Below are positions 1 to 35,160 of a stretch of DNA of 64,000 nt, piece by piece; the first letter of the stretch is position 1, and the number at the start of each line of letters is the position of its first letter. Source of the stretch: Eopsaltria australis (Eukaryota; Chordata; Aves; Passeriformes; Petroicidae). The translations under genes were made by a program, and so were the position numbers. Where the stretch lies: assembly GCA_034509425.1 (NCBI GenBank), contig JAVTVJ010000464.1, forward strand, positions 620,001-684,000, given 5' to 3'. The notes beneath the pieces are model-generated. The model was not told the origin of the DNA. It saw nothing but the letters and a program-made list of their open reading frames with translations, and did not search any database.

Positions 1-1180
1 TGCTAACACATGAGCTGTGTGGGCAGGCTGCTGTGCCTCCCCCGCTGCTTGCTGAAGTGCCTCAAATAATTTTGGGAGGCTGGAAACAGACCGTGAGCTT
101 GTGTGTGGTGGTATAGGGCCAGCTCCAAGGGGCAGAGCAGCTAGACACTGGCAAATGCTGGTTCCCATGGGCTGCCCTTCCCAAAACTAAAGGAACTTTT
201 CACTTGCAGACCCCTACGTGTTCTTCTCACTGCTCCCAGGCTGCTGAGGCAGCAGCAGGACTGGAAAGTGCTGCCCTGTGCATCTGCACCACTCGTCAGC
301 CCTGAGCTCCCATGCTGAAGCCAGGTCTCAGCTCAGCCTGACAGTCCCTCTGTAAATGCTGAGCTCCCCGTGCCTGTGGGAGCGGCTTCCACAGCAGCAT
401 CTGTGACACAGACCTGCAGCCACACAGGCAGCCGAGCTACCCTGGCAGAAAATCTGGCTGTGACTGGGACTGCTCCTGGAGAGAAGGGAGGCACTTCGGG
501 AGTGATGGAAATGTAGGAGCAAGGTATGAGCAGGCACAGATGTGCAGCTGGGGCTTGGTTTTGGTCTAGGAGTGTGTCCAAGTAGTATCTTATAGCAAAA
601 AAAAAAAAAAAAAAAAAAAATCCAACATCAAAAAACCCACTGCTTTTTATCCAAGCATCCCCGAATAGCTTTGGCCTGGACCTGGAGTGGAGGAGCTCTG
701 AAAGGGAGCAGGGGCTGAAGTGGCCGGTGCAGGGGGGGGTTTCCTGTTCTCAGGGAGGCAGGAGCCAAGGCTGGCAGGGAGTCGGGTGGGCAGGGAGCTG
801 GGACCAGTCAGGGCTGCCCGTGCCAGGCAGGAGGCAGCTGCTGCCTGGATGGACACCCGCGGGGATGCTGTAGCAGCACCCGCTCCCTCCGCGCCTGCTG
901 CAGTGCAGAGCAGCACTGGGGAGCTTCTGGAGGGGCTGAGGGGGCGAGTGCTTCAGCACAGGGGCTCAGCGCTGGCCAGGGACAAAGTGCTGCCCCAGGA
1001 CTCAGGCTGGCACAAAGCCGCCAGCGCTGCCGGGAGAGGGCAACTCTTAGCAGGCTGCACTTTGAGTGGAAGCTCAAATCTGCTGTGAAACAAGTTCAGA
1101 AAAGTCTGTGACTTCTTTTCCCTGAAAACTCTTAAGAAGCTAAATTGAAAAGAGAATAAACCTGCGACCTGGCCCTTTCC
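1..1180 (+). other. Probable 3' UTR of the plus-strand neighbour (NCOA5 by synteny)
   Basis: No coding exon with recognisable homology is seen here. A plus-strand AATAAA at 1155-1160 follows an A-rich stretch and could end a transcript entering from the left. In human, NCOA5 lies tail-to-tail with SLC12A5; with this block inverted, NCOA5 would run on the plus strand and end about here. The open frames in 640-1090 have no family resemblance and look like chance frames in GC-rich DNA. The identity is inferred from synteny only. Confidence 0.3.
598..620. repeat. Poly(A) run
   Basis: An uninterrupted run of about 23 A on the plus strand. There is no retroposon body with a recognisable 3' end directly before it, so it is listed only as a homopolymer tract prone to length error. 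Confidence 0.85.
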
Positions 1181-2954
1181 CAGGGGCTGCTGGTGGCCGG
1201 GGAAGGCTGCAGCCTCCACCACCACTCTGGAGCACTCGGTGCGACGGATGGGCTCCTGGTTTGTGCAGGAGCAGCCCGGCTCAGCTCCCCGTCCCTACGG
1301 CCTGGTGCTAGCAGAGCCCTGCATCTCTCAGAATAGATATAGATCTCTATATATAGACTTCATCTGGTTCTATTAACATAAATATGATCACTTTAAAAAT
1401 ACACGTACTGTATTATGTACACTATGTACATGGGGCTGGGGCGGGCGCCAGCGGCACCCTGCTGCCCTCGCACCGCTTCCTGCGTGGTTCCTGGAACCGT
1501 TCACATTTGTTAAAAGCGCCTCAGTTTCTCTTCTGTGAGAGATGCTGGGGAGGGGGAGACGAGGGGACGGCGGCGGGGGCAACCCTGCAGCTGCTGCCAA
1601 AGATAAGAGGTGTTTGATCTGCCCCGGGGGGCTGTGGCGTGGCTGGTGCCTGGGCTGCCCTGGCCAGCCGGGTGAGGGAGTGTCATGATGCCGGGGGGGC
1701 GGTGGGACTCCTACAGCCCCCACCTCACTGTGAGGTCTTGCTGGTCAGATCAGCAAACAGCCTTTGCATATGTTAAAAATACACACAGATCCAGACTGTC
1801 CTACAGCCCCCGGCAGCATCTGCGGTTGCCAGGGGCCGGGGCCAAGGGCTGGGTTAGCAGCGAAGCCCTGGGGAGCAGCAGGGAGTGCAGCGGGGCACGG
1901 GGAGGACCCAGACACATGTGCAGGTGCTGGGGCCAGCCGGGCTGGCTGGTGCGGGGCCCCGAGAGCCCCCAGTTTAGTGCAGCGGGGGAGCAGGGTGGGG
2001 ATCCGGGACACCCCTGTGCCAGGCCAGAGCAGGCGCTGGTGCCTCAGGGGTCCCAGCACCCATGCGGCTCACGCTGCACACGGCAGGGCTCTGCCAGCTC
2101 CCGACACCGCAGCTCCACACCGCGACTCCTGCGCAAGCACCCGGACAGCGTCAGGGAAGAGAGAGCCTGGAGTCAGGCAGGGGGACCGGGGAACACCCCT
2201 GACCACCCTCGGTCAGGACTCCTGCTCTCACAGCCTTGCTGTGCTCCAGCCCCTGAGCTGTCACAGCCGCCCGCCCCCCTCCGCCTCCTCCAAACCATCG
2301 TGCTGCATCTCCGCAAGCTCAGCCGCGGCCTCCGGAGACGGCGGTGCCGAGGCAGCGGCGAGGTGGGGCTGTCCGGGCCCGTGGCGGTGAGGGGCAGCGG
2401 GGGTGCAGCGCCGTGGGAGGCAGCCCCGGGCGCTGCCGGGGGCGGGGAGAGGAGCGAGGGGAGCGTGGTGCGAGCCTCTCTCTCTTCTGGCAGCGCCTCG
2501 CAGGCGGCGGGCAAAGGGCACGGGCGCGTCCGGCCGAGTCTGTGCAGGAGTAGCAGCACGCTGGGGCCAAGGTCCGACTCGGCACGGCCGCCTCCTGCCC
2601 GGCCAGGGGCTGCAGCGGCAGTGCTGGGGCTGGCGGCGGGGCTGGCCCTGCCAGGGCGGGCGGTGGCGGCAGCGCCGAGCTCTGGTGCTCAGTCCGCGGT
2701 TCACTGTATATATTTATATATAAACAAGGACAGCAGTGCTGTGGTGTTGCAATGTGGAACAGCTGCTCTGGTGCTGGATGCTCCCGGAAGATCTGGTGCT
2801 GCAGTTCGAATGGAGAGATCAGGGGCACGGCCAAAGCCAGGAGAAGGTTCTGCGCACCGGCTGCCATCGGGCCTTCCCTCCTCCCCTCCGGGAGCACGGT
2901 GCAGAGGGGTGGCGGGGCTCTCAGTGTGCAGACAAACCTCTCTCGCGCCGTCTT
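1180..2954 (-). other. SLC12A5: SLC12A5 3' UTR
   Basis: This follows the SLC12A5 stop codon at 2955-2957 on the minus strand. Two AT-rich islands stand out in GC-rich DNA: 2703-2722 and 1328-1432. The second contains direct and inverted TATA/ATAT and GTACA motifs, plus the variant poly(A) hexamers AATAGA (1369-1374, minus) and AATACA. No canonical AATAAA is present on the minus strand here, so the exact end is not fixed. KCC2 mRNAs are known for long 3' UTRs, which fits 1.5-1.6 kb. Confidence 0.5.
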
Positions 2955-23221
<20,267 letters not shown>

Positions 23222-23800
23222 GGCGCCGGTGCCGCGGCCGCTCGCTGCCGCCGGAGCTGGAGCTCTCGCTCCGCAGCAGCCGCGTCCCCGCGCCGCCCCC
23301 CGCGCCGGTGGGAGGGGGCTGCAGTGCGGAGGCGCCCGGGCTCACGGCTCACGGCTGCTGCCGGCGGAGCCCAGCCCGGCCGCCCGCTTCATCACGTATG
23401 CGGGAGGCATTGCCCCCGCCGCGGCGGGGAGGGGGGGCGCGGCGGCGCGGGGGGGCACAAAGACGAGAGAGCAGAGCGGGGCCGCCTCCCGGCTGCGCCA
23501 GGCGTGGGGGGGGAACTAGGGCAGCGCTGCGGGCCCGGCTGGCGCGGGCGGGACGGCACGGGACGGCCCCGCAACCGCACCGACCCCGCACCCGCCCCGG
23601 CCCCGAACCCCGCCTCCAGCCCCCGCACTCCGCACCGGCCCTCTTACCGGCCCCGCGTCCGTCGCCAGCCCCCGCACCCCACACTAGCTCCCGCACCGGA
23701 CCCCGGCACAGCCTCGGGACCTGGAACACACTCGGGGCGTACAGCGGGGCAGAACCTGCTCCTGCGGGACCGACGCATCCCCGGAGGCGGCTGAGGCCCG

Positions 23801-26800
23801 GGATGAAGGCAGCCCCTGTCCGGGTGGCCCCTGCCCCGTGACGGGCGGCTCCCGGGTGGGGGCGGCTCCCGGGTGAACCACGTCACGCGGGGGACCCCTC
23901 TGCGAGCATCAGGACCCCGGCCGTGGGTGGTGACCCCTGCCCCGGTAGCAGGACTATCCAGGGCACCCGGGGAGGGAGGGAAGTCCAGACCAACCCACAG
24001 TGGGGCTGGGGGGACGGCAGAGGTGATTGACCCAGCTGACCTGCAGCACAGGGAGCACTGCCTGCAGAGGGGAACAGGCTTGATGTGACCACCTCTGGTG
24101 ACCAGGGGGCTGAGATCACACCTGTAACAACCTTCTCAGACCTGGAGAAGGGTTGCAACGGGGTCGGAACCCCCAGGCCCTGTGCCGTGCACAGAGACCC
24201 AAACTCTTGTAGCTGTCACCCACAGGGCCAGGGACACAGGCCACTCTCGAGCTGGGGTTGTAGAGAGACCCTGCAGGGCTGCTTGAAGCCCCCTATTCTC
24301 TCATGCACTTAATCCGGGAGGATCCCCCAGCCAGAACTGGCTGCAGCTCCCGGCATCTCCTCCGGCACAGGCTGAGATCATGACAGCCCGCTGGCCTCCG
24401 TTACTTCTTGACGGCTGTAATTAATTGTTTACTTTCTCCTGGTGCGGAGCCAGCTGCTCCACAGCTCGGATGCTCCCCGGCCTGACCTCACGGCCAGGAG
24501 AGAGGCTCAGACCCCTCACTGCAGCCCGGCGGGCAGCACTGAACCCTGTCCTGTGGCAGCAGCCATCCCCGGGGAGCTGCAGCAGCACAGCCCCAGCTCC
24601 GTGGCAAGTGGCACAGGAGGGCTGCAGGGAGGATGGGCAGTTCAGGGTGAGCAGCTCCCTCACCCAGGACTCTGTGTGGCAGTCACCTCAGGGGCTGCCC
24701 CTGTCCAGCTGCAGCAGCACCAACCCCTCACACCTGCATCCCTAGCCCTGAGCAGGAGCCAGCGCTGGAGCAAGGGGCTGGCCCACTCCCAAGGCAGGAA
24801 GGGGCTGCGGATAGGGTGTAGTGGACAAAACCACCATCCCGTGTGGGCATGGGGGATCAGCAGAGGGCCCCCCCGACCCCCCCAAGGAGGCTGTGGCTGC
24901 GCAGAAGGGCAGCGGGCTGGGGTCCAGCCAGCCACGGTGAGTGCCAATCACCAGAGGGTGGTTTTTTGCAGGAGGCCACAGTGCGTGGGCTCGGCACAAG
25001 AGGGATTTTCCTTCTAAAACAGATGCGGGGGAGGGAGCACGTGAAAGACCACTAATCCCCTAATCCCTGGATTATGGCTCCATTTCAGGGGTTGGGATTT
25101 GACGGCAGCACAGGGGGCTACGCTATCAAGACTGCAATGGCTTAGCCTGTGTGCAGGGTCCCACCAACATGGGGGCACAAACTGAGAGTGTCTCTGAGGC
25201 AGAGGAGACCGAGGGGGCTTGATCCTTCAGCAGAGCACAGACCTCAACCCTGGCCCAAACACCCATGACTGGGGTATCTGGTGCAGTGTGTCAAAAGGGG
25301 AGAGGTCTGGCATGGTCTGGGCATCATCCATGCCCTCCACTGCTTGCAGTCGTGCTGCAGGCAGCACAAGGGCATGGGGAAAGTGGAAGACAGACGCTTT
25401 TTCCTGGCCATGGAGTGGGGGAATCAACTGCAAGTGGCCCCTGAGTCCGAGTAGCAGGCGGGATCCTGGCACCTGGCCAGGCAGAGCATCAGTGCCCCAC
25501 TTAACTGCAAGAGGCTGCCCAGGAATGACGACGGAGAGCGGCCAAGCCAAGAAGCATCCCTGCAAAGTGTTCTGTACCCCTGCAGAGACACCCAAGAACA
25601 TCCCAGACCCCTCTGCGTACAGCCTGGGTGGGGGGAACCATGCTCACAGACATTCCCGGGGCTGGAATCCCGGCCGCCGGCCACACAGCCCTTGCCTGTC
25701 CTAATACCAGCAGCGGTCAAACCTCCCAGGAGTGAGACACGTGCTGGAGTCACTGGGAAACCTCCTGAGGGCAGGGAGCGGGCAGCCTGGCAGTGTGCCG
25801 GCCAGGCAGTGAGGGCGGCTGTGCTGTGGAGATGCTGATCAGCACACTGCGCTGCCTGCTGTGATCCCTGGGCACTGTCGGCAGCCTGCCCATCTGCATC
25901 CTGCCAGGATGGGACACCCCGCACTGAGGGCTCGAGGGCATGGGAACTAGCAGCTCCAGGGAAAACAAGAGCTGGGGCAGGAGTCACCCCAAGAGGATGG
26001 AGGTGCAGCAGAGCAGAAGGGCAGCTATGCCAGCCAAATGTCGTAGCAGAGGGTTTGCATCACAGTGTGCACTCACCACACCGTCCTGACAGCCCCACGA
26101 GCCCAGGAGCAACACATCCTGCAGCACCTTGGCAGGATGAGTGCTCTTGTTCATCCCCATTCAGGCTGGCCAGGGCCCTGCCACAAGCATGGGGCAAAAG
26201 TAGAGCCCGGAGCTGACACAGGCACCAGCTGGGACTCGACACCAGCTGCAGTGGCAGGACAGGACATGGAGGGAGGTACAGTGTCCCGTGGGGCTGGGAG
26301 GGGAGCCACGGGAGCCACTGCAGCTGCCTGAGGCTGAGAGCAAAAGGGTGGCAGTGGGGCAGGGCTGGCAGAGGCCATGGGGCAAGGCTGTGAGCTCCTG
26401 CGTCACGCGAGCCCAGCACAGCGCGCAGCTGGCGCAGCGTCCCCAGCTGCCCTTGCCCAGATGTCTTGCCAGCAGCAGGGCCGCAGCAGTGGGCGGCTGG
26501 GCAGCCTGGCACAGCGATCAGCAGCGGAAGCAGCCTCCTCCCACCAGGCCCCGCTGCTGGCAACACAGTTGAGGAGGCCCCAAGTAGCCCTGTGCCAGTT
26601 CCAGTACCCTGGGGATGCCAGGCAGCCACTGCTGAGCCAGGGCCAGAGGGCCCAGTGATGGCCGAGGAGCAGCTGCATGGCCATTTATTTGCCAGCCACT
26701 GCCAGAAGGGTTTGGGTACAGGATCAGCTGATGAGGCACTGGAGTGTCCTGTGTCCCACACAGCACCCCTCACTCAGCCCCACAGCCTGTGCTCCACTCC

Positions 26801-29620
26801 AGCACCCCACTGAAGCACCTGCAGTGTGTTCCGTGGCATGGAGACTCCTTGGGAAGCTACTGCAGGCAGCAGATGGGGCTTTGGCTGCTCCAGCCCCCTG
26901 GCAGCATCCCACCCCCCCATATCATCGCTCTCTACCTGCTGCAGACCCTTGGCACTTCTAATGACACCCCAAGGGCAACCAGTCTGCCACAAACCTGACC
27001 TAAGCAGCTGCAAGGGGGCTGGAGGAGATGGAGGGCTGAGGGAGCCGCCTTAGCAGCCCCTGTCCCTCACATGTATCCCTCTGTGCACGGTGCCCCAAGT
27101 GGGGGCCCTGTCCCCTCCCTTGTGTCCTGACCCCTCTCAGCAGGGGCCCTGCATGGGGGTGCAGCCGGGGCTGCTGGGGTCCCTACTCTACCCAAGCCCC
27201 CTTCAGGGTCTCACCTCCCACGTGGGGCCAGCTTCACACAAGGCCCCACAGAGCCTCGTCCCTGGCTTATGGCCCAGAGCCCCATGACCCCACGGCCCCC
27301 AGGGGGGCCGAGAGAGCAGCTGAACCCCCTCAGCACCGGGAGTCGTGGCAAGGGTGACACCGGGACCGGTTTCCAAGGCAACGAAAGAGGCTCCTTAGCT
27401 GGTTGGTTGCCATGACTACTGCCGCCGAGCCCGACCGCTCGGGACACAGAGGGGCTCCGCGGTGGGGATGCCCCGGTGCCCTCCCGGGCCAGGGCGGCTG
27501 CCCCACGGGCAGCGCACCGGGCACGGGGGCCGCAGTCCCATGTGCAGCCCCTGGAGGGGGGTCCAAGCCCCACGGTGGGTCCCAGGTGGAGCACATCGAT
27601 CCCCGGTCCCGCGGGGTGCGGCCCGCCGTGCGCTCGCGGTGGGAGCGGGTCCCCGCGGGACAGCGGCACCGGCGGGGCCCGGGGCGGGTCCCGGGGCGGG
27701 GCCGTGAGGGGCACACCCCCACCGGGGCCGAACCGGGCCGGGATCGCCCCCTGGCGGCGCCGGGGCCCCGCGGGCCTGTCCGCCCCCGCCGCCGCCCGCA
27801 CCGACCCGCACAGACCTCGCCAAGACCCCGCGCAGCCCCGTCAGCCCCCGCCGCTGCCCGCACGGGCTCCATGCCCCGGGCCAAGCCCTGGGTCCGGCCG
27901 TACTCCAGCAGTGACCTGCGCCTGGCCCCGAGGCCCCCGCGGCGGCGCCCTGACCGTGCCCTGCCCCGCCCGGCACCGGGCGGTCCCTCGCCGCCACCGC
28001 CCCTGCCCGGGGGCTGAGATCCCTCCTCAGCACCTCCCGCCTGGGGCCGCTCCCGGGCAGGGCCTTCCCAAAGGGCGGCCCCGGGAGTCACAAAGTGCCC
28101 TGAGCACGGCACCAGCTCACGGACGAGCAGGGGCCCTCCAGGCCGCCCGGGGGTCCCCGCACCGCCCCGGCACTGGCAGCACGGCCGAATGCAGCCCTCG
28201 CTCCCTCACCGCCCCGATCTCCGTCACTCTGTGCCCCGTGTGTGACACTGACGGGCCAAGGCAACACCGAGCGTTCGCCCAGGGCCGAGTCCCTCCCGGG
28301 GCCACTGCTGCCCAGAGCTGCTGCCTGCCATTCGCGGCCCCTGCCGGTCCTGCAACCGCCGGCCACATGCACCCCCTCCCATCCATCCCCCCAGGAGGCA
28401 GCATCCATGGTCCCAGCACTGTGGAGAAATGTGGGATGTGAGGAATCCCTGAACGCTGCCAATCCCTAAGAACCCACCCTGCCACGGCCGTGACCACCCT
28501 TCAAGACAAGGCACCTCCAGCAGGACCAACCATTGACTGTCCTCTGGGAGGGCACAAGGTCACAGCTCAGCCAGAAGGATGTGTCCCTTGTGCTCCCACC
28601 ACGGCCACTCGACATGCCCACCCCAGCTCCCCACAATCCCCCACCAGCAGACTGGCTGCCAAACCGAGGAGCTGTTCCTGGAGGACCCCAGAATTCAGCC
28701 ACAGTCCTGGCTCATCTCTCCGCTCTGCCCCAGCACAGCCCACAGGCCAGGCCCAGTTGGCCCAGCTGCCATAGAGTGACGAGTGACAAGTGGCCCTGCA
28801 TCCCCTTGCCACTAGATGCAGCCCTACATCACCCACAACAGCGTGATCCTAGACAGGGCCCCAAAGGCCAGAGCCCACTGACGGAGGCACAGCCCAGCCC
28901 GGGTGTCGTGGTGTCCGTCCGGCTGCTCGCGCCTCCCACCCGCGCCCTTCGCCGAGGGTGCAAGGTCACAGCTCCGGCAGCACGGTGCTGCCGTCGGCCG
29001 GTTTTCTAGGATCGATACGGCTCCGGTGACAGCAAAGCCCCACCGCCACGTCCCTTGGTCACCGCGAGGTGATGGCTGCCGGCTCCAGTGCCTGTGCCCA
29101 TGGCAGCCCGGTGGGAACTGCTGCATCCGAGGGCTGGCCACAGCTTGCCCTCCCCACACCCTCGCCCGACTCGGCAGCAGCCACCCTCCACCACAGCTCC
29201 CTGGGGAGCCCTGTGTGATCTGGCACCCACAGCCGACCCACAGCCGTAAACCCGCTCCATCGCAGCAGCAGGGCCTGGCTCCAACAGCCCCCGGGATGGG
29301 GATGGAACAGGGGAGTTCCCTGATGAGCGGAGGTGGCCCCGGGGAAGAGTCTGGGACGAGGGGTCCTGCCCGGGCGGCTGAGCCCCACTCCCTGCTCTGC
29401 ATCCCCCCGATCCCGCAGCTCCGTGCCATCCCAGCTCCGGGGGTCTGCACCGCCTCTGAGGGGCCAGACCGACCGCGGCTCCGCACCCCCACAGTGCCCC
29501 GACGGCCCGGCCCTCCTCGCGGACCCTCCTCGCGGACCCCGTCCTGCCCCGCGGATCCTCATCACGGACCGTGTTCCGCCTCCGGAGCCCCCCCGGGCCC
29601 CCTTTGCCCCGGGCGCTCAC
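23801..29620. other. Between KCC2b and KCC2a first exons; no supported gene
   Basis: If exon 1a is real this is its intron; otherwise it is intergenic DNA between SLC12A5 and MMP9. No exon with recognisable homology was found on either strand. A separate CpG island lies at about 27350-28110 and another begins near 28900. 24400-27200 is plain GC-rich sequence. Long open frames on both strands at 27.3-28.1 kb lack motifs and are attributed to base composition. Confidence 0.5.
27350..28110. other. Orphan CpG island
   Basis: CpG-dense stretch with open frames on both strands for most of its length. Neither frame shows a recognisable domain; the plus frame from 27871 (about 48 residues, Pro/Arg-rich) and the overlapping minus frames are low-complexity. 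It could be an additional promoter or enhancer of SLC12A5. No function is assigned. Confidence 0.45.
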
Positions 29621-30150
29621 CCCCGCCGCCGGTGACGGTGAACCGCCCGCTCATGGCCCCGTCGTCGCCACAAGTGGCTCCGGCCCCGGCGGTCGCTGAG
29701 CGCGGCCCCGCCGGGCGCTGACCGGGGTCCTAGTGCCCGCGGCACCGCCCGCCGCGCCGCCCCCGCGGCCGCAGGGCTGGCTCCAGTCCGAGTGGCTCGG
29801 CTCGGCCCCGCTCCGGTCGGCTCGGTTCGGCCCCGTTCGGCCCGGCTCGACTCGACGGGACGGAACCGCTCCGCCGCGTCCGGTCGGTCCCGCAGCCGCC
29901 GCCGAACTGGGGTTGCTGGGACCGTGCCCCAACGGGACGGGAGGAGATGGGGCCGCGCTCTGCCCCCGCCCTGTCCGGAGCCGCGGCTGCTAATTACAGC
30001 TAATTACAGCCCTGGAGCTGCGGCCGCCCCACCCTGCCGCGGACCCGGGCACCCTCGGGCACGGTCCCGGCCCTGGCTCTGCCGCCGCGCTCTGCGGCCA
30101 CGCAGGGACAGACCGGGGCCGGGGGAATCTACGGGGCCAGCCCGCGGCGG
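28900..30150 (-). promoter_or_regulatory. SLC12A5: CpG island around exon 1a, with paired TAATTA sites
   Basis: CpG-rich sequence covers exon 1a and its upstream side. At 29991-29996 and 30001-30006 two TAATTA homeodomain cores lie in a perfect 10-bp direct repeat, one helical turn apart. They are isolated in GC-rich DNA about 340 bp upstream of the proposed start. 30150-30570 between this island and the MMP9 poly(A) site shows nothing further. Confidence 0.55.
29621..29654 (-). CDS. SLC12A5: Candidate alternative first exon 1a of SLC12A5 (KCC2a form)
   Basis: On the minus strand an ATG at 29652-29654 opens MSGRFTVTGGG and is followed, after 34 coding bases, by a GTGAGC donor. The phase (1) is exactly what exon 2 needs, giving a junction to GDGNPKESS. 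Human KCC2a starts MSRRFTVT, and KCC1/KCC4 also begin with an FTV motif near the N-terminus, so the start is specific to the family. This exon lies within a CpG island 6.4 kb upstream of exon 1b. It is much shorter than human exon 1a; downstream in another frame a related-looking RRRNTVRDEDPRG occurs, so the exact donor is uncertain. Confidence 0.7.
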
Positions 30151-30578
30151 GGTCTCGGCTGCGGTGGGGAGTCCGGTCACACGCTGTGTGCCCGCCACAC
30201 GCGGTGACAACGCCCGCCCCTCATCTCGGTGCAAAACTGGAGCGCAGGGAAGGGCAGTGGGTGGAGGATTATGCGGAGCCAGGGCTTGGGAGGTCGGGGG
30301 GCGGGGAGTGGGTCGGGGCGGGAGGTGCCGCGCCTGGCGTAGGGCTGGTGGTGAACAATGATGGGACCGAGGAACATCCTTCCCCGTGAGACTCAGTGTC
30401 CCTGAGGGATCCAGAGTCCTTAGCAAATGGGGATTTGGTGCACATCCAGTGCCCCCTTGCCTACTGGTGCTGGTACCCCCCGGACTGGGGGAGGATGATG
30501 CCCCCAGCACACGGAGGTTCTCCAAACCATGGCCCCAACAGCTGATAGAGCACTCGAGGCTGTGTCCAAAGAATTGTC

Positions 30579-30584
30579 TTTATT
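30579..30584 (-). terminator. MMP9: MMP9 poly(A) signal
   Basis: AATAAA on the minus strand (TTTATT on plus), about 450 bases after the MMP9 stop codon. It is the only canonical hexamer in this stretch and sets a 3' UTR of roughly 0.45-0.47 kb. Confidence 0.85.
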
Positions 30585-31030
30585 ACAAATGGGCAGGCAA
30601 TTGGCAGAGGGGGTGGTTGGGGGAGTGGGCAGGAGTAGGCAAAACCCCATGTCCCGTCCTGGTGTGTCCCCAGGCGCCAGCTCCCAGTGGGGCTCAGCCT
30701 GATCTGGCATTTCTGGCTCAGGAAAAAGACAAATTTGTCTCGAATCCGTGTGCGGTTTGCACCAGACAAACGCCTCTGTGCAGCGGAGCTGGCGCTGGCA
30801 GGGATGGCACAATGCCAGCTGTGGCAAGAGTCCTTCTCCCCAGCTGGGGCTCCCCAGGCTGGGCAGCTCCCAGGGGGTGACCCCAAGACCCACTGCCCCT
30901 TTCTTCCAAGAAGATGGTGACCTTATCTGGGGCTACCCACAGCAACAAGGCTCCCAGGGGTCAGCCTATGAGACAGGAGGGAGCAGTGGGCAGGGAGCAG
31001 CACTGGCAGAGCTGGTGGCTGGTCAGGCCT

Positions 31031-35026
<3,996 letters not shown>

Positions 35027-35103
35027 GGTTCGGCAGTGACAGGAGGGATGTGGCTGTGCTGGTCCCCGCTGTCTGCTCTGGGTGCCGCCGGGCTACCCGC
35101 TCC

Positions 35104-35160
35104 TATTTATGGGGTGGGAGGGCAGTGAGTCACCCTCAGACCCCTCAGCGCCGACTCACG
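35104..35160 (-). promoter_or_regulatory. MMP9: MMP9 core promoter: TATA-like box and AP-1 sites
   Basis: Upstream of the start codon on the minus strand there is ATAAATA (35104-35110) and, farther upstream, a consensus AP-1 site TGAGTCA (35126-35132, near-palindromic). A second near-AP-1 site (TGAGTCG, about 35153-35159) follows. Mammalian MMP9 promoters have a proximal AP-1 element close to the TATA box needed for phorbol ester and cytokine induction; the arrangement here is the same. Confidence 0.75.

Noticed and set aside
720..1088. 122-codon plus-strand frame near the left edge as an NCOA5 exon
   Set aside because: No resemblance to a known protein and no convincing splice acceptor; more likely untranslated sequence.
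27871..28017. Plus-strand small ORF starting MPRAKPWVRPYSSSD in the orphan CpG island
   Set aside because: Pro/Arg-rich, no homology recognised, and no transcript evidence can be seen in sequence.
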